A program made the position numbers and the translations under genes. From Brachycybe producta (taxonomy: Eukaryota; Arthropoda; Diplopoda; Playtdesmida; Andrognathidae), in assembly GCA_036925085.1 (NCBI GenBank), contig JAUPFP010000019.1:2050001-2114000 (forward strand): a stretch of DNA of 64,000 nt, read 5' to 3'. This document shows positions 50,360 to 62,073 of this stretch, piece by piece. Every line of letters begins with the position of its first letter. Within the stretch, counting starts at the first letter, position 1. Below the pieces are notes generated by a model that saw only the letters and a list, made by a program, of their open reading frames with translations, was not told the origin of the DNA and made no database searches.

Positions 50360-53300
50360 CTATTACAGCTCATTTGCAAGGTTTTAGGTTTCCACATGCA
50401 ATGTTTATTTAGTCCAGTAGCTTGGTGTAAAAAAGAGGTGAATTGTGCACATTGTGATAAAAGCACCAAATTTGGCAGATATGAAGAACTATGTAAAAGA
50501 CTTGATTTCAGATATGGAGGCATGACGCCATTTTGGCAGCTATCTTGGAAAATGGCTGACTTTTGTTTTTTCTTAATATCTTGGGAACCACAACCCCAAT
50601 TGATGTGTGGTTTGTTTTTAAATGTTTGATAGTACACTGCACATATGTGACGACCCAGTTCTGCTCCTTTTGGAGCAGAACTAAATTCCCATGTCGTCTG
50701 CTAGGCACTTGTATTGGTTGCCAGGCAGACGACAAAATGGCCAGCAAGGGTCCCTGTCCTCCCCCAGGTGGAGCAGCCTGGGGGTGATATATATGGCGGC
50801 GGCCATTATATCTGGACAGTGGAAAGTGAACCCTTATGATGTGTGCTTCTGGGAGAATGCTCTCTTCATTTCAACAGGTGGCCAAGATGGCCACCATTCA
50901 TCTTTTCTTTTGTGTTGGATGGGAGGTCAATGACCTCCTCTCCTGGCTGAATTAGCCAGGAGATTCATCTCTATTACATCTTACTTATAGTGAGTGTTTT
51001 TATTTATTCCTTGTAGAATAAATATTATTTATAATATTTCACTCAACCACTGGTGTCCGTGTCTTTATTATTTCTTAATAATAACTGGGGAAGTTACCGC
51101 GGGGAGGGTGGGGGTTTACCGGTGGGGTGTCACCGGTACTTCACCGTCCTGGTCCGTCATGTTTTCCGGTATGTCGGCCGGTGCTTCGCGCGCGGTTTGT
51201 CCATGGTAAGATCCATCGGGGATTTACCGTGGATTCTTCGTCTTGTTCGGCGGCCATTCGTCCGTCGACTTGCGGCGTGGAGGATCCTCCGATCGGCGCT
51301 ACCCGTGGCACAGACGGGTGCAAGAGGAGGGCTGGCCAGCACTTCGACCCGTCCCAAGGAGGGTCAACAGCGGTAAGTTAGCGAAATTTACTGTAGGTCA
51401 TTGCAGTGACCAAGTCGGGTCGTTACACATATTTGATGTCATATATAATTAACACATACAGTTCACATTTTTAGATATTATGACTTTTTTGAAGAATTTC
51501 ATTAAAAAATTGTGTATTTCGCTTTATATTATCTTAAGCAGTATAGATGCGTGATTTTAACATTACATGTAACTTCAAGACACATTCATTGTGAACATTT
51601 TTCGTATTTAAACGTTAAGATTAGCCAATTATTTCCTGAGTTACATTAATTTTAGTAATGCTGTATCAAGGAAAAGTAACATTTGAATGAACGTGTATAA
51701 CCTTTCCTATGCTGATTTAGCTAGCATTTTACATGCAAAAAAAATTATTTCATTGAAGACCCTTTATATGCAGGTTGATTGGTTAGGATTTCAACTTAGT
51801 TTATCTAATCTGGGTATAGGCTATCTGCCATTTTCTCAGCCATATCGCTAAAATCGCTGACTTTTTTACTATATTGGGAAGTAAAACTCCAATTAATGTG
51901 CACATTGTCTTAAAATATGCATGACATGATAATGTACATATTTGATGTGATACATAATTAGCCTAAATCATCCAAATTTTGAAGTATAATTACTTCTTTT
52001 GAGAACTTTATTTTAAAAAGGTGTATTTTGCTGTATGTTTTTAGATACAATGCATAGTTAACTACAGCATCACATGCAACTTGCCTCATTCATTATAAAC
52101 ATTTTTTATATCTATTCCAGCCCCAGTAGCTTCCTCTCTGCTTTTGGTGCTGGGGTCCTATTTTCGAATCTCAGTCTAGGTATGGTTATTTCTTTCATAA
52201 TTTCTCAATCATTATGGAGTTGATGTTCTGCAGAGCAGCCCATCATGAGACATTTTGCCAAATCTGACTTATGCCTCATCTTTCATTATTCATCATCATT
52301 ATCATCATCGTTTGACTGACCCCTGCATGGTAAAGAATGTGGTCCAGAGAAAAAAAAAATAATACAAATGGTATTTAAAAATTACAGTTTTTGTTATGTC
52401 ACACAGTTAAGCGAGTACATTATGTCTGCACTGGCAATCACAAGGACACACTGCAGTGAAATTTTGCTCATAGACATGGTTGCTTACTTCTGGAAAAGCG
52501 GTCCAGGTTGGCTCATGTAGTCTTTTAGATTTCATCTGCACTGAAGAAGAAATTGTATTGTAGGTTCTGGATGCATTGCATAAGCCCAGACAAATCCAAC
52601 TTGGAAAATTGCTTTTTCACATGTAAAAGTGCAGCATGTGATGGTTGAATGTTTTCTGGAGTAGGCCTACAACTTTCTTGAAAAGAGCTTCCTTGCTTAA
52701 TTTATATCAAAACATCTGCTTGTTTTATCATAAATGAAAATAACATTTGTATGATGTTGAGATTTTGATAAAAAAAAAGCAGTTCTAGCAGTTAAGATTG
52801 AGTAAGAATGTATTTAAGTAAAGTGGTACTGCTTTTTCCATGTCAAGCAAATGCCATCACTGTCAGAAAAAGTATGTGCCTGGAATATACTGTATGTAAG
52901 GCCAGTGGTTTTTCTTTTCCAAGCAAAAGTGCTTTATTATGAGTGGCGCAATATTGTAAATTATTTCAGGCCACAAATGCTATAGATAATTTGAATTAAG
53001 TCTTTGGACTGCCGTAACTGCAAAAATACCTAATAAGGTAGTAGTATCCACAGTAAATATGCATACTGAAGTGCTGAGCTAAAGTACACTGCAGTGTGAT
53101 ATTGTTGTGGTCAGTGCACTGACTTAATGTACATGATTAACAGTATAACATTATGAAAATGTAGTATCTTAAGTACTGTTTGTACTGTCTCCTTTTATCC
53201 CTGGACCACATCCCACACTGGATGGGGATGGTCAAATGATGATGATGAAAGATGCAACATGAGTCTGGTTTGGCAGAATGTGTTTTATGACTGGCTGCCT

Positions 53301-54310
53301 AACATTAACTCTGCATTGAATGAGAAATTATGACAAACACAACAAGTCCTAAGTCAGGATTTGAAGCCGGACCCTAAGCACGATAAGCAGAGGCTATCTC
53401 TACTCAGCCACTTATCTGCATTATATCTAAAAACATGCAGCAAAATACACCATTTTAAAATAAAGTTCTTAAAAAAAGAAATTATACTTCAAAATGTAGA
53501 TGATTTAGGCTAATTATGTATCACATCAAATATGTACATTATCATGTCATACATATTTTTAAGACCATGTGCACATTAATTGGAGTTTTAGCAAGTCAGC
53601 AATTTTAGCGATATGGCTGAGAAAATGGCAGATTGCCTTTACCCAGATTAGATAAATGAAGTTGAAATCCTAACCAATCAACCTGCAGGAACTTCCATGA
53701 AATAATTTTTGTGCATGTAAAATGCTAGCTAAATCAGCATAGGAAAGGTTATACACGTTCATTCAAATGTTACTTTTCCTTGATACAGCATTACTAAAAT
53801 TAATGTAACTCAGGAAATAACTGGCCAATGTTAACGTTTAAATAGGAAATATGTTCACAATGAATGTGTCTTAAAGTTACATGTAATGTTAAAATCACGC
53901 ATCTGTACTGCTTAAAATAATATAAAGCAAAATACACAATTTTTTAATGAAATTCTTCAATACAGTCATAATATCTAAAACTGTGAACGTTCTATGTTAA
54001 TTATGTATGACATCAAATATGTGCAGTGTACTATCGTACATATTTAGAAACAATCCGCACATCAATTGGGCTTGTGGTTCTCAAGATATTAAGAAAAAAC
54101 GAAAGTCAGCCATTTTCCAAGATGGCCGCCAAAATGGCGTCATGCCGAAGTGCCTCCATATGTGAAATGAAGTCTTTTACATAGTTCTTCATATTTGCCA
54201 AGTTTGGTGCTTTTATCACAAAGTGCACAATCAACTCACCAAGCTACTGGACTAATTGGCACCATTTCATTCAAGCACTAATCATTGCACCAGTAAAAGC
54301 AGGTGTTCTT
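50360..54310. repeat. nearly 4-kb imperfect palindrome
   Basis: The sequence left of about 52750 recurs inverted to its right. Pairs include TAGTCCAGTAGCTTGGTG (50412) with CACCAAGCTACTGGACTA (54238), CATATTTGATGTCAT (51428) with its complement near 54010, TAATTTCTCA (52198) with TGAGAAATTA (53321), and GTGGTCCAGAG (52329) with TCTGGACCAC-like DNA near 53200. Arms are about 1.6 kb without the solo LTR and clearly diverged. No coding capacity. Likely a large foldback-type element or an old inverted duplication. Confidence 0.8.
50646..51427 (+). mobile_element. solo LTR of the A/B family, CATA duplications
   Basis: 782 bp from TGTGACGACCCAGTTCTG to GTCGGGTCGTTACA, flanked by CATA (50642-50645 and 51428-51431). 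It interrupts the left arm of the palindrome. The right arm still reads as one continuous CACATATTTGATGTC when inverted, which is the empty site. It resembles the LTR of A more than that of B. Confidence 0.93.
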
Positions 54311-54714
54311 TTAGTCGCCAGTTATGGGTCATACTAAAAGGCAGGACAGACAGGTTTGGCAGGTTGGGCAGAATTGCCTATTTTTTTCATTATTTTTGGG
54401 CAGGTCGCGATAGTTTTGGGCAAGTGAGGGTAGGTGGTGGTACCCCCACCAACATTCAAATACGGTCGGTATAAAAGACGGAATTTCCGTTGCCGGAAAT
54501 TCTGTACCCTACAGAAGCCTCATATAGACCACCTACGAAATTCCGTCGTCTATAGAATACTACTGTAAACTATTTGGAACACTACGGAATTATTTTTAAT
54601 TACTAATTCATCTATTCAATTCAGTTATGCATCGATTAAAAGCGACGGAAGGTTTTTTAATCAGCTTAAAATTAAATTAAAAGGTATGGAATGTTTTTCT
54701 TATACCCAATAGGA

Positions 54715-54945
54715 AAATAATTTTGTACCTTTCAATGGTAAAAGGGACGAATTTTTTTTCCTATAGGATTTTCAATGTTAAAAGCTACGGAATTTTTTTC
54801 CTATAGCTTTTTCAATGTAAAAAAGCTACGGATTTTTTTTTCCTATAGCTTTTTCAATGTTAAAAAGCTACAGAATTTTTTTCCTGTAGCTTTTTCGATT
54901 TTAAAAAGCTACGGAATTTTTTTCATATAGCTTTTTCACCATAAT
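54715..54945. repeat. minisatellite of about 45-bp units
   Basis: Five to six units of the form AAAAGCTACGGAATTTTTTT then CCTATAGCTTTTTCAATGTT. Each carries AAAGCTA / TAGCTTT, so every unit can form a small hairpin. Directly visible. No function inferred. Confidence 0.8.
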
Positions 54946-55033
54946 GAAAAGTTGTAGTTTGTAATTCATTTTTAAATCTGTTATAAACTGGCAGAAGTTT
55001 TAATAATTACTCGAAATTAATTTTATACACTAG

Positions 55034-55745
55034 TGTAACATTCCCGTTTTCTCACGGTTAGCAGAGAGATCTCTGTTCGCCATTCGAAAGTGTCGATTGA
55101 ATGTTGATGATTAAGTCTTTCGGTCTATTGGCTCCTGTGTTGTGTGCTTAACCACCAGGGGCACAAGGGTCGGTACCTCAGGAGTCCAGTGGTAGAAAAT
55201 AGCGTTGTTGAGGTGCCTTACACGTTGCTGCTGGAGACTTCATTTTCTATCGGGCAAATCATTGGCTGAGTGGCGGCTGTAACATTAAGTCCCACTCCCA
55301 GAAATAACAGAATCCATACATAGAAGTTACATTTCCAAAAGATACTTTATTTCAAAAGACAGCAACATGCTGTGGGTTGAGAGTATCAGAGATGTGTCGA
55401 GTTTTATGGTTGTAACCAGTCTGACTCTCAATCCACGCGGTCCTGCTTATATATGTTCAACAACAATAAAAACATATGATCTACAAACAAAGGTGCCAGG
55501 TGTGTCCAAGTCTCTTGGACACAACCAGGACCTTCAATTAATTATATTAATTCTAAAATGAAAACATCTATAAGATGTAATAATTATAACAATCAAGAAG
55601 GATCTTCGTTGATCCTTCCAATAAAACAATCAAAAGATTTTCACGTCCAAGAGTTCTGCATCGTTGGTTCTTCTAGGATATGTCCTATTAAAACCAGCGA
55701 TACAATTCTCTTGGCTATTGTTCTCATCTTATGGGCAGGGAGGCA
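55034..55745 (-). repeat. 3' LTR of element C (approximate)
   Basis: On the + strand it begins TGTAACATTCCCG. An inverted AAATAAAG polyadenylation signal is near 55346 and an inverted TATATAAG near 55450, about 100 bp apart as in the solo LTR at 14726. A second TGTAACATT at 55278 is an alternative left edge. The right edge is set by a G-rich polypurine stretch (GGGGGTGGTTGGGAAG on the - strand). Boundaries are uncertain. Confidence 0.5.
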
Positions 55746-55806
55746 TCGTCTCGATGGCTTCCCAACCACCCCCAAGCATCAGGTGAGAACCTCCGTTAAA
55801 TATTTC

Positions 55807-57496
55807 TTATTCTACAGGGTGATTAAACAAACGACGAATTCTAAGCAGTGAATTCATTACACCTGAGTTGCCAATTTTCTTCGGAGGAGTCGTTCCTTCG
55901 TGCTCCGTGATATGGCTATCATACAGCAAAATTCTCTCGCCATCGTTTGTTTCGTAGACATTCTTCATCAAGGACAGCCCTACTCGGTGATACGCAATGG
56001 CCAGATCGATCAAGTGCTTAAGTTGAGCATTGTATAGGTCCCTCGGATTTTCAACCGTCTTGGTGACTTCTGGCATCTTGGGGACTTCTGGAGCATTGGT
56101 TTTCAGTACTGAAAAGGTCTTAGCTGTTTCGGCAACCATGATGGCTTCGGAGTCGAAGTCCATGTTCTCCTCATCGTTGCAGAGAACATCATCGTCCTCA
56201 TCGTGTAGGTCTGACTCCGATTTACTCTTGATGGTCATGATCAGTCCATTGATAGGGCCACAGCGGACTTTGTGGGCCCTTCCTCACGGCGACGCTTGGC
56301 ATCTCGATGTATCTTGCTTGGCTTATTGTGCTTCCGTAGAAGGAGCTCGCTTGGAGCTTATGCAGCGGCTGGTGGACTTGCAAGAGGAACGGGTCTTTTC
56401 AGGGTTGGTACTGCAGCCTTGAATTTTCTTGCTTCCGGCAATACAAGTTCTGCATAGGCTCTCTCCGCATTTTTTAACTCCTGCCTCTTTGGGACGTATT
56501 TCCCATTGTTGTTCCAGATTTCCTTGACGGTACGATGAGGCACAGAGGGTGGTTTCTGCGGCTATGCTGTTCCCAATCTGCGGGAGTCCAGTCTTCTGTG
56601 GTATCGTCGTTGTTACCTTTGCCCCAATTCCGAGGTTCGGCACCTCCGGGAGCAAACTCTCCGGGCTTAATAGCCTTGTAGAAGTTGGGCTGTCCAGCCC
56701 CGACGAACACTTACAGAATCTTCTTTTTCTGCTTGTCCTGCTGCTTTTTCGACAGTTTGGGTGCGACTTCATATGTCCAAAGCCCATCGGCGATTTCTTT
56801 TTCTAACGCCACTGCTGCAGTGTCGAACATCAGCTTGGAGCCTCCTTGTATCAGTATGATGGAGCTGGGTGCGGTCCTTGCTTGCTTGAAGTACCTATCG
56901 CCCTTTTGGACATGACCCTGCAAGGTGGGCCCAAGGGCACCGTGACCCCCACCCTGCCTGGTAGTGGCCACATTGTCGTACAAGTTTTCCAATGGCGATA
57001 TCATATTGCAACTCCTTTTAGACATGCAAGACAAAGAAAAAGGGTGTGAACCTCGTAGCCCGAAATTTGGTTTCTTTTTTTGGCTCTTTCTTACCCTTTG
57101 CGTTCCAGGTTGTGGTGCGAGGCTAGTGGTCATTTCATTAATTGTATTCCTCTGCCCACGTGTTTCTCTCATGCTCATTAGTGCTGTTGACCACTCCCTG
57201 TTTACTTCCTCATTTGGGACGTCATCTTCTGTGGCGTCACTAACATCGTTACTATCGTCTATTTTTGTGGTTCCATCGATAATTTGCGCGTCTTTTATTA
57301 CAATTTCAAATTCCTTTGTTGATTTTACATCTTTTTCATCAACTTTCATCGCTTCTTCAGGAATTTTGTCGATTTCTTCGATAAATCCATTGGTCTCCAT
57401 GGTGAAATTCGGCTTGTCACCGTATTTTCTGGTGAATTTCATCGCATCTTCGCCAGGTAAGTATGAGAATTGCTGTTGATTATTGTCTGCTGCCAT
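55807..57496 (-). pseudogene. element C accessory frames, unknown function
   Basis: Two or more - strand frames after integrase. One begins MAADNNQQQFSYLPGEDAMK, is acidic, then has GGGHGALGP and a basic QQDKQKKK end. The other contains an acidic stretch and the helical-looking LYNAQLKHLIDLAIAYHRVG, then SLMKNVYETNDGERILL. No envelope-like signal peptide or membrane anchor. No sequence similarity to the A/B accessory region was noticed, but the position is the same. Confidence 0.6.
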
Positions 57497-58058
57497 TTTT
57501 CTTCCAATTTCGACGTTACGGTCGAAACGCTATTGGATTTCCTTTTTGAATATTTCAACTTCTTCATCCTCAGATGATTCGATCCAAGCATTTTGGCATC
57601 TACAGTGTCCACAACATCTCTTCTTCCGGGAAGGTAAGTTCTTTTTGACAAACGCTGTCATATTCTTTTCTTTTGCAGGTTCCGATTAGGATTCTTCGAG
57701 GGGTGAGTTACCCATGGACTCCAGGGTGTCTCCAGTCGTTAGAACATTGGGTCCTTCTTGTTGGTAAGTCTCATATAGTGGTCTCAGGTTAACAACATTT
57801 ACAGTCTTCCACTAATCTTCCAGCTCGATTTCCGTATGATAATTGGTATACGGTGTCTGATACCTTCGCGACAATCGTATATCCCTGTCTCCATTTTGTT
57901 AAGAACTTATTCTGGCCAGGCCTGATTCGCATGTCTCCCACAAGTACTTTCTGACCAATTTGATACTCATAAGGCTTCTTGTCGCTGTCGTAGTATTTCT
58001 TCCGACGATCATGTGCTGCTTTCAGGTTCGCTCTGACTGCTCTTAGTTTATCTTCTTT

Positions 58059-58918
58059 TCATTCCTCCTCCTGTGATCGAACGTTCACGAGGTTTCCTGC
58101 CTCGTTATCCACAATAACTGGTCGTTCTGGAACTAAGGTGTCAACTTTGGTTCTAGGCTCCCGTCCAAACATGAGTCTATGTGGTGTAAACTTCGTAGAT
58201 GAGTGTAAGGACGAATTGTACGATTCCAATACTTCATCCAGTTTCGTAGCCCAATCAGTTTGGTTTTTTGCAGGAGTAAGATACTTCTTTATAGTCTGAA
58301 TAATGCTCTTATTCATTCGTTCGGCAAGACCGTTACTTTGAGGATGATACGCTGTTGTGGTTTCGTGCTCAATCTTATTTTCTTTCAAGAAATCTTGAGT
58401 CTTTCCAGCAACAAATGGCGTTCCTCTATCAGAAATAAGTTTCTTGGGTCTCCCAAAGATTCTTCTTGCATCTTTTGTTAGGTAGTGGATGACGATTAGG
58501 GCAGTTTGACTGCTCTCGCAACACAATATCTAGTGGCATAGTTTACCGCCAACAAGATGTGTTTAGTCCCTCCAACTGATGGTACTAATGGTCCAATGAA
58601 ATCCATTCCCCAGCATTCACAAGGTTTTCCTATGGGCATTTCTTGAAGCAACCCTTCAGGTTTCTCCATACCCAACTTATGTAGCTGACAAATCTCAAAT
58701 GACCTGACATATTCGAAAATGTCGTGTTTCATATTCCAATAGAATTTCTGCCTGGCTCGATCCCAGGTCTTGGTTTGTCCTTCATGACCAGCATCTGGCT
58801 CATCATGGCATAATCTCATTACTTCTGGGATCATGTGTTTTGGAACCACGTTCACGAATGTGGGCACGGAACTTCCGTGGAACACACAAGCGAACAAAAT
58901 GTTGTAATCGCAGAACAA
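58059..58918 (-). pseudogene. pol: element C integrase
   Basis: Zinc-binding region (DAGHEGQTKTWDRARQKFYW, FEICQLHKLG) and DDE core pieces WGMDFIGPLVPSVGGT, LISDRGTPFV and YHPQSNGLAERMNKS, followed by LMFGREPRTKVDTL. Typical Ty3/Gypsy integrase. The gap to the accessory frames (57500-58058) holds the integrase C-terminal remnant. Confidence 0.85.
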
Positions 58919-60354
58919 GAAGTCGTGACTGGCTGTGTACGTAGCTCTTCACGGAGTTTCATAATCTCTTGGTCCAATTTTTGCTCTATCATCCAATCCC
59001 ATTGTAAGGTTACATTGAAAATTATGCTGTAATCTAGGTCTTCAGCTTCGGGAATTGCCTTACAGTTAAGAGGCACTCCTGCTGGGTATCTCCAGAGGCA
59101 ATCGGCTTCGACATGAAGTTTCCCCTCCTTGTAGATGATTTTGTAATCGTACTCTTGCATCAGAAGCTGCCAGCGTCCAAGTTTTCCTTCCAGACGTGCT
59201 GCAGTCTTCATATAGCATAATGCATGATGATCAGTCACAATTGTAAAGCGTTTCTGGAACAGGTACGGCCGGAACTTGGTGACTCCATAGATCACTGCCA
59301 AGCATTCTTTATCTGTCGTACCGTAGTTTTTCTCAGCATCCCTTAGAACTCTGGAGACACTTCCAATGATCTCCTTTCTTCTTTTGTCTTCTGACTTCTG
59401 GTACAGCATGGCTCCAATACCGTATCCACAAGCATCAGTGTGCATAAATATTGCAGCCTTGGGATCATAAACGGCGACTAATGGAACTTTTGACAACATA
59501 CTCTTCAAAGTGCGGAATGCATTCTCGCAGTCAATCGACCATTCAAACGGTATATCCTTGCCCGTAAGGTCTGACATTGGTTTGGCTATGTTGGCAAATC
59601 CAGGCACATGCTTTCGATAATAACCCGCTAATCCTAAGAAACTCCGGATTGCGGTTACATTGTTAGGAACTGGGAAGTTCTTTATGGCAACAACCTTATC
59701 TGGATCTGACTGAATTCCATCAGGCGAGATCAGGTGTCTCAAATACTTCACTTCTTGGAAACCAAAGAAACATTTTACTGGATGCAACTTTAGGTTTGCT
59801 GTCCTCAGCAGGTCGAAGATAGTTCTCAATCTTTCCAAAAATTCCTCAAAAGTTCGTCCAAACACTACGATGTCATCAAGGTAGACCAGGCACGTTTCCC
59901 ATTTGTGCCCTGCGAGTAGGATGTCTAATGCATGTTGCATAGTGGCAGGAGCGTTTCGGAGTCTGAAAGGCATTTTTACAAACTCGAACAATCCTTGATG
60001 AGATGTAAAAGTGGTCTTCTCGATGTCGCTGTCTTCCATCTCGAAGTGCCAGTATCCACTCTTCATATCCAATGTTGCGAAGTAGCATGCTCCTCTCATG
60101 GAGTCTAATGCATCATCAATTCTTGGCAATGGATAAGTGTCTGCCTTTGTAATTGCATTCAACTTTCGATAATCAACGCAAAAACGGTAGGATCCATCCT
60201 TCTTTACAAGGACGATGGGTGATGCAAATGACGATTTCGATGGTCGTATAACCCTAAATTTCTTCATCTCCTCCAGCATCTCATCAATTACGATGCGTTC
60301 TCCAGGTCCACATCTTCGTAACGTGTCTAACAGGGAGATTATCTCCAGTTTCAA
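58852..60354 (-). pseudogene. pol: element C reverse transcriptase and RNase H
   Basis: - strand frame with FCVDYRKLNAITKADTYPLP, NAPATMQHALDILLAGHKWE and the catalytic LVYLDDIVVFGR, then RNase H segments HTDACGYGIGAMLYQK and VTDHHALCYM. It keeps the core catalytic motifs though the element as a whole is broken. Confidence 0.88.
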
Positions 60355-61250
60355 TCTTGTGTTTAATCAAATTTGTCGCTCCCAGGTTCTTAGATGAAAA
60401 GGCAAAGATTGGTTGGAACTCCTTCAGTAAGATCATCAACTCTTCTCTTTGTGCATCTGTTAATTCCAGACCAAGTTGAATTTCTTTCTCGAAATCAATG
60501 GGCGCTTCTGTGATGTCTCTAAAGTCTTGCTCCTCGGAGACTTTGCAGGCTTGCTCTTCTTCTGTTTCCTCCAGAAGTTTGAAGTGTCCAATAGTCTCGC
60601 GGTCTCTAATCCCCACGGACTCCAGTGTGGTATTCAGGAGTTGAACTTCCAGTTGTGATGTTCCATCTCCTTGTAGCACACTGCTGGCCACAATGACACC
60701 TTTTCCATTAAAGAGACTATCGTCCGTTTCAATCATGAGGATCTCATTTTCCTCAATAATACGCTCAGCAGACACCTTGAGGTTCAAAGATTGGCCTGGA
60801 TTCAACATGATCCTACCTTGAGTTTTTACTCGGCTCTCCTCTTTTGTTCTGACAGCGTAGGAGTTCTCCAGATGGCTGTTACGAGCACATCTTCTCTCCT
60901 CTATATCTCTGAAGAAATCCCAGGGAAGGCTGTTCTGAGCACTTCCTTTCTTAATCAAATCTGTTGTTCTTTCATAGAACATTTCGTTAGCGAAGTTAAT
61001 CTTGGAGGTCTTCATGGAAACGATTAAATCAAATGCAGCTCTCAGGTCACTCTCCAGCAGTGCTTCTCATTTTCCCTCTATGATGAGCATCCTTTCAGTT
61101 ACTTGCTTCCCATTCAATTCAAACATGGGCCACATCTGACCAAGTACTTTAATTGGTATGCCTCCAACTGCTCCAAGTGCAGGAGGGGATTGAATGGATT
61201 CGTAACAGAATCCGTACTCTCTAGCCATTGTGCCTGACAAGATAGTGTAT
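60284..61250 (-). pseudogene. element C protease/RT linker region
   Basis: - strand pieces AREYGFCYESIQSPPALGAV, then GKQVTERMLIIEGK, then VKTQGRIMLNPGQSLNLKV and FAFSSKNLGATNLIKHKIET, the region between retropepsin and RT in this clade (compare FAFDYTELGETPLVEHTID in A). The protease active site itself is not in the window part seen. Element D begins at its edge. Confidence 0.65.
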
Positions 61251-61790
61251 TGTGACACGCGACGTTCTGGGTGTCTTATTTGTAGGGGGTTTCATATATT
61301 GCAGCTGAATAATCTTTATGAAGAGATCGATAATCAATCGATCTCCCTTCTTTCCTCCCTTTCTTTTTTGAATTGTCAGCTGGCTCCATGGGGCTGAGGT
61401 GATGAAAGCTGATCTGTCGCAGCTGACGGTTGAGTTGGCCAATCAAGCGATTGCTACATCACGAAAGGGGTGTAGATGATCGCCATCAAATTGAGAGGCA
61501 AATTCGAATATCAGCTGTTCTTTTTCATCTGTACATCAACTTGGATGCACCGTCAGTTAGATGTTCCGGGAAAGAAACAGTCTAAGCCTCTTGAGGTTCT
61601 TCTTTATTGTAAATAAAAGTATCTTCATCTGTGTTCATCGTCGTTTTATTCATTGTAAATAAATAAAAGTTCGTTTCTACATTCTCCCCGTCTTCGTTTG
61701 CGTTTGTTTTCGGGACATAAATCGAGTGAGCGTACATTGAGGTTCCCCATTCAACAAGACCGCCCGGAAACAGAATCTCGGCGTTTTACA
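61251..61790 (+). repeat. 5' LTR of element D
   Basis: 540 bp, starts TGTGACACGCGACGTTCTGG and ends CTCGGCGTTTTACA, with AATAAATAAAAG near 61658 as polyadenylation signal. Differs from the LTRs of A, B and C. Confidence 0.8.
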
Positions 61791-62073
61791 TTTAGTGGAG
61801 GTGCGGGGTACCTGCAACCCACTTGTTCGTCCCGAAATAACTTGAAATAGACGGTTTCAAGAAGTTTTCATGGGTCGGGAGGGAGTTCTAACGAATTTAA
61901 GTGTATTTTTATGTATGTGTAGTCGAAATTCGACCGAAAAAACAGTGAAAGTGCTTGTGTTAGTGCTTAAAAATAACTTTTTGTGTTGAAAAAGTATCTA
62001 AAGACACTAAAAAGACACTTCAGGTTTCCCAAAATATCTGGGGAAATCAAAAAATAAAAAAAAAACTCACCAG

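Larger units (their letters stand above)
55034..61250 (-). mobile_element. Ty3/Gypsy element C, antisense, broken
   Basis: On the - strand: protease/RT linker, reverse transcriptase, RNase H, integrase, accessory frames, then a 3' LTR at about 55034-55745. The upstream part (gag, 5' LTR) is beyond the insertion of element D or lost. Several interruptions, so a fossil. It is diverged from A/B at the protein level (same clade, different family). Confidence 0.88.
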
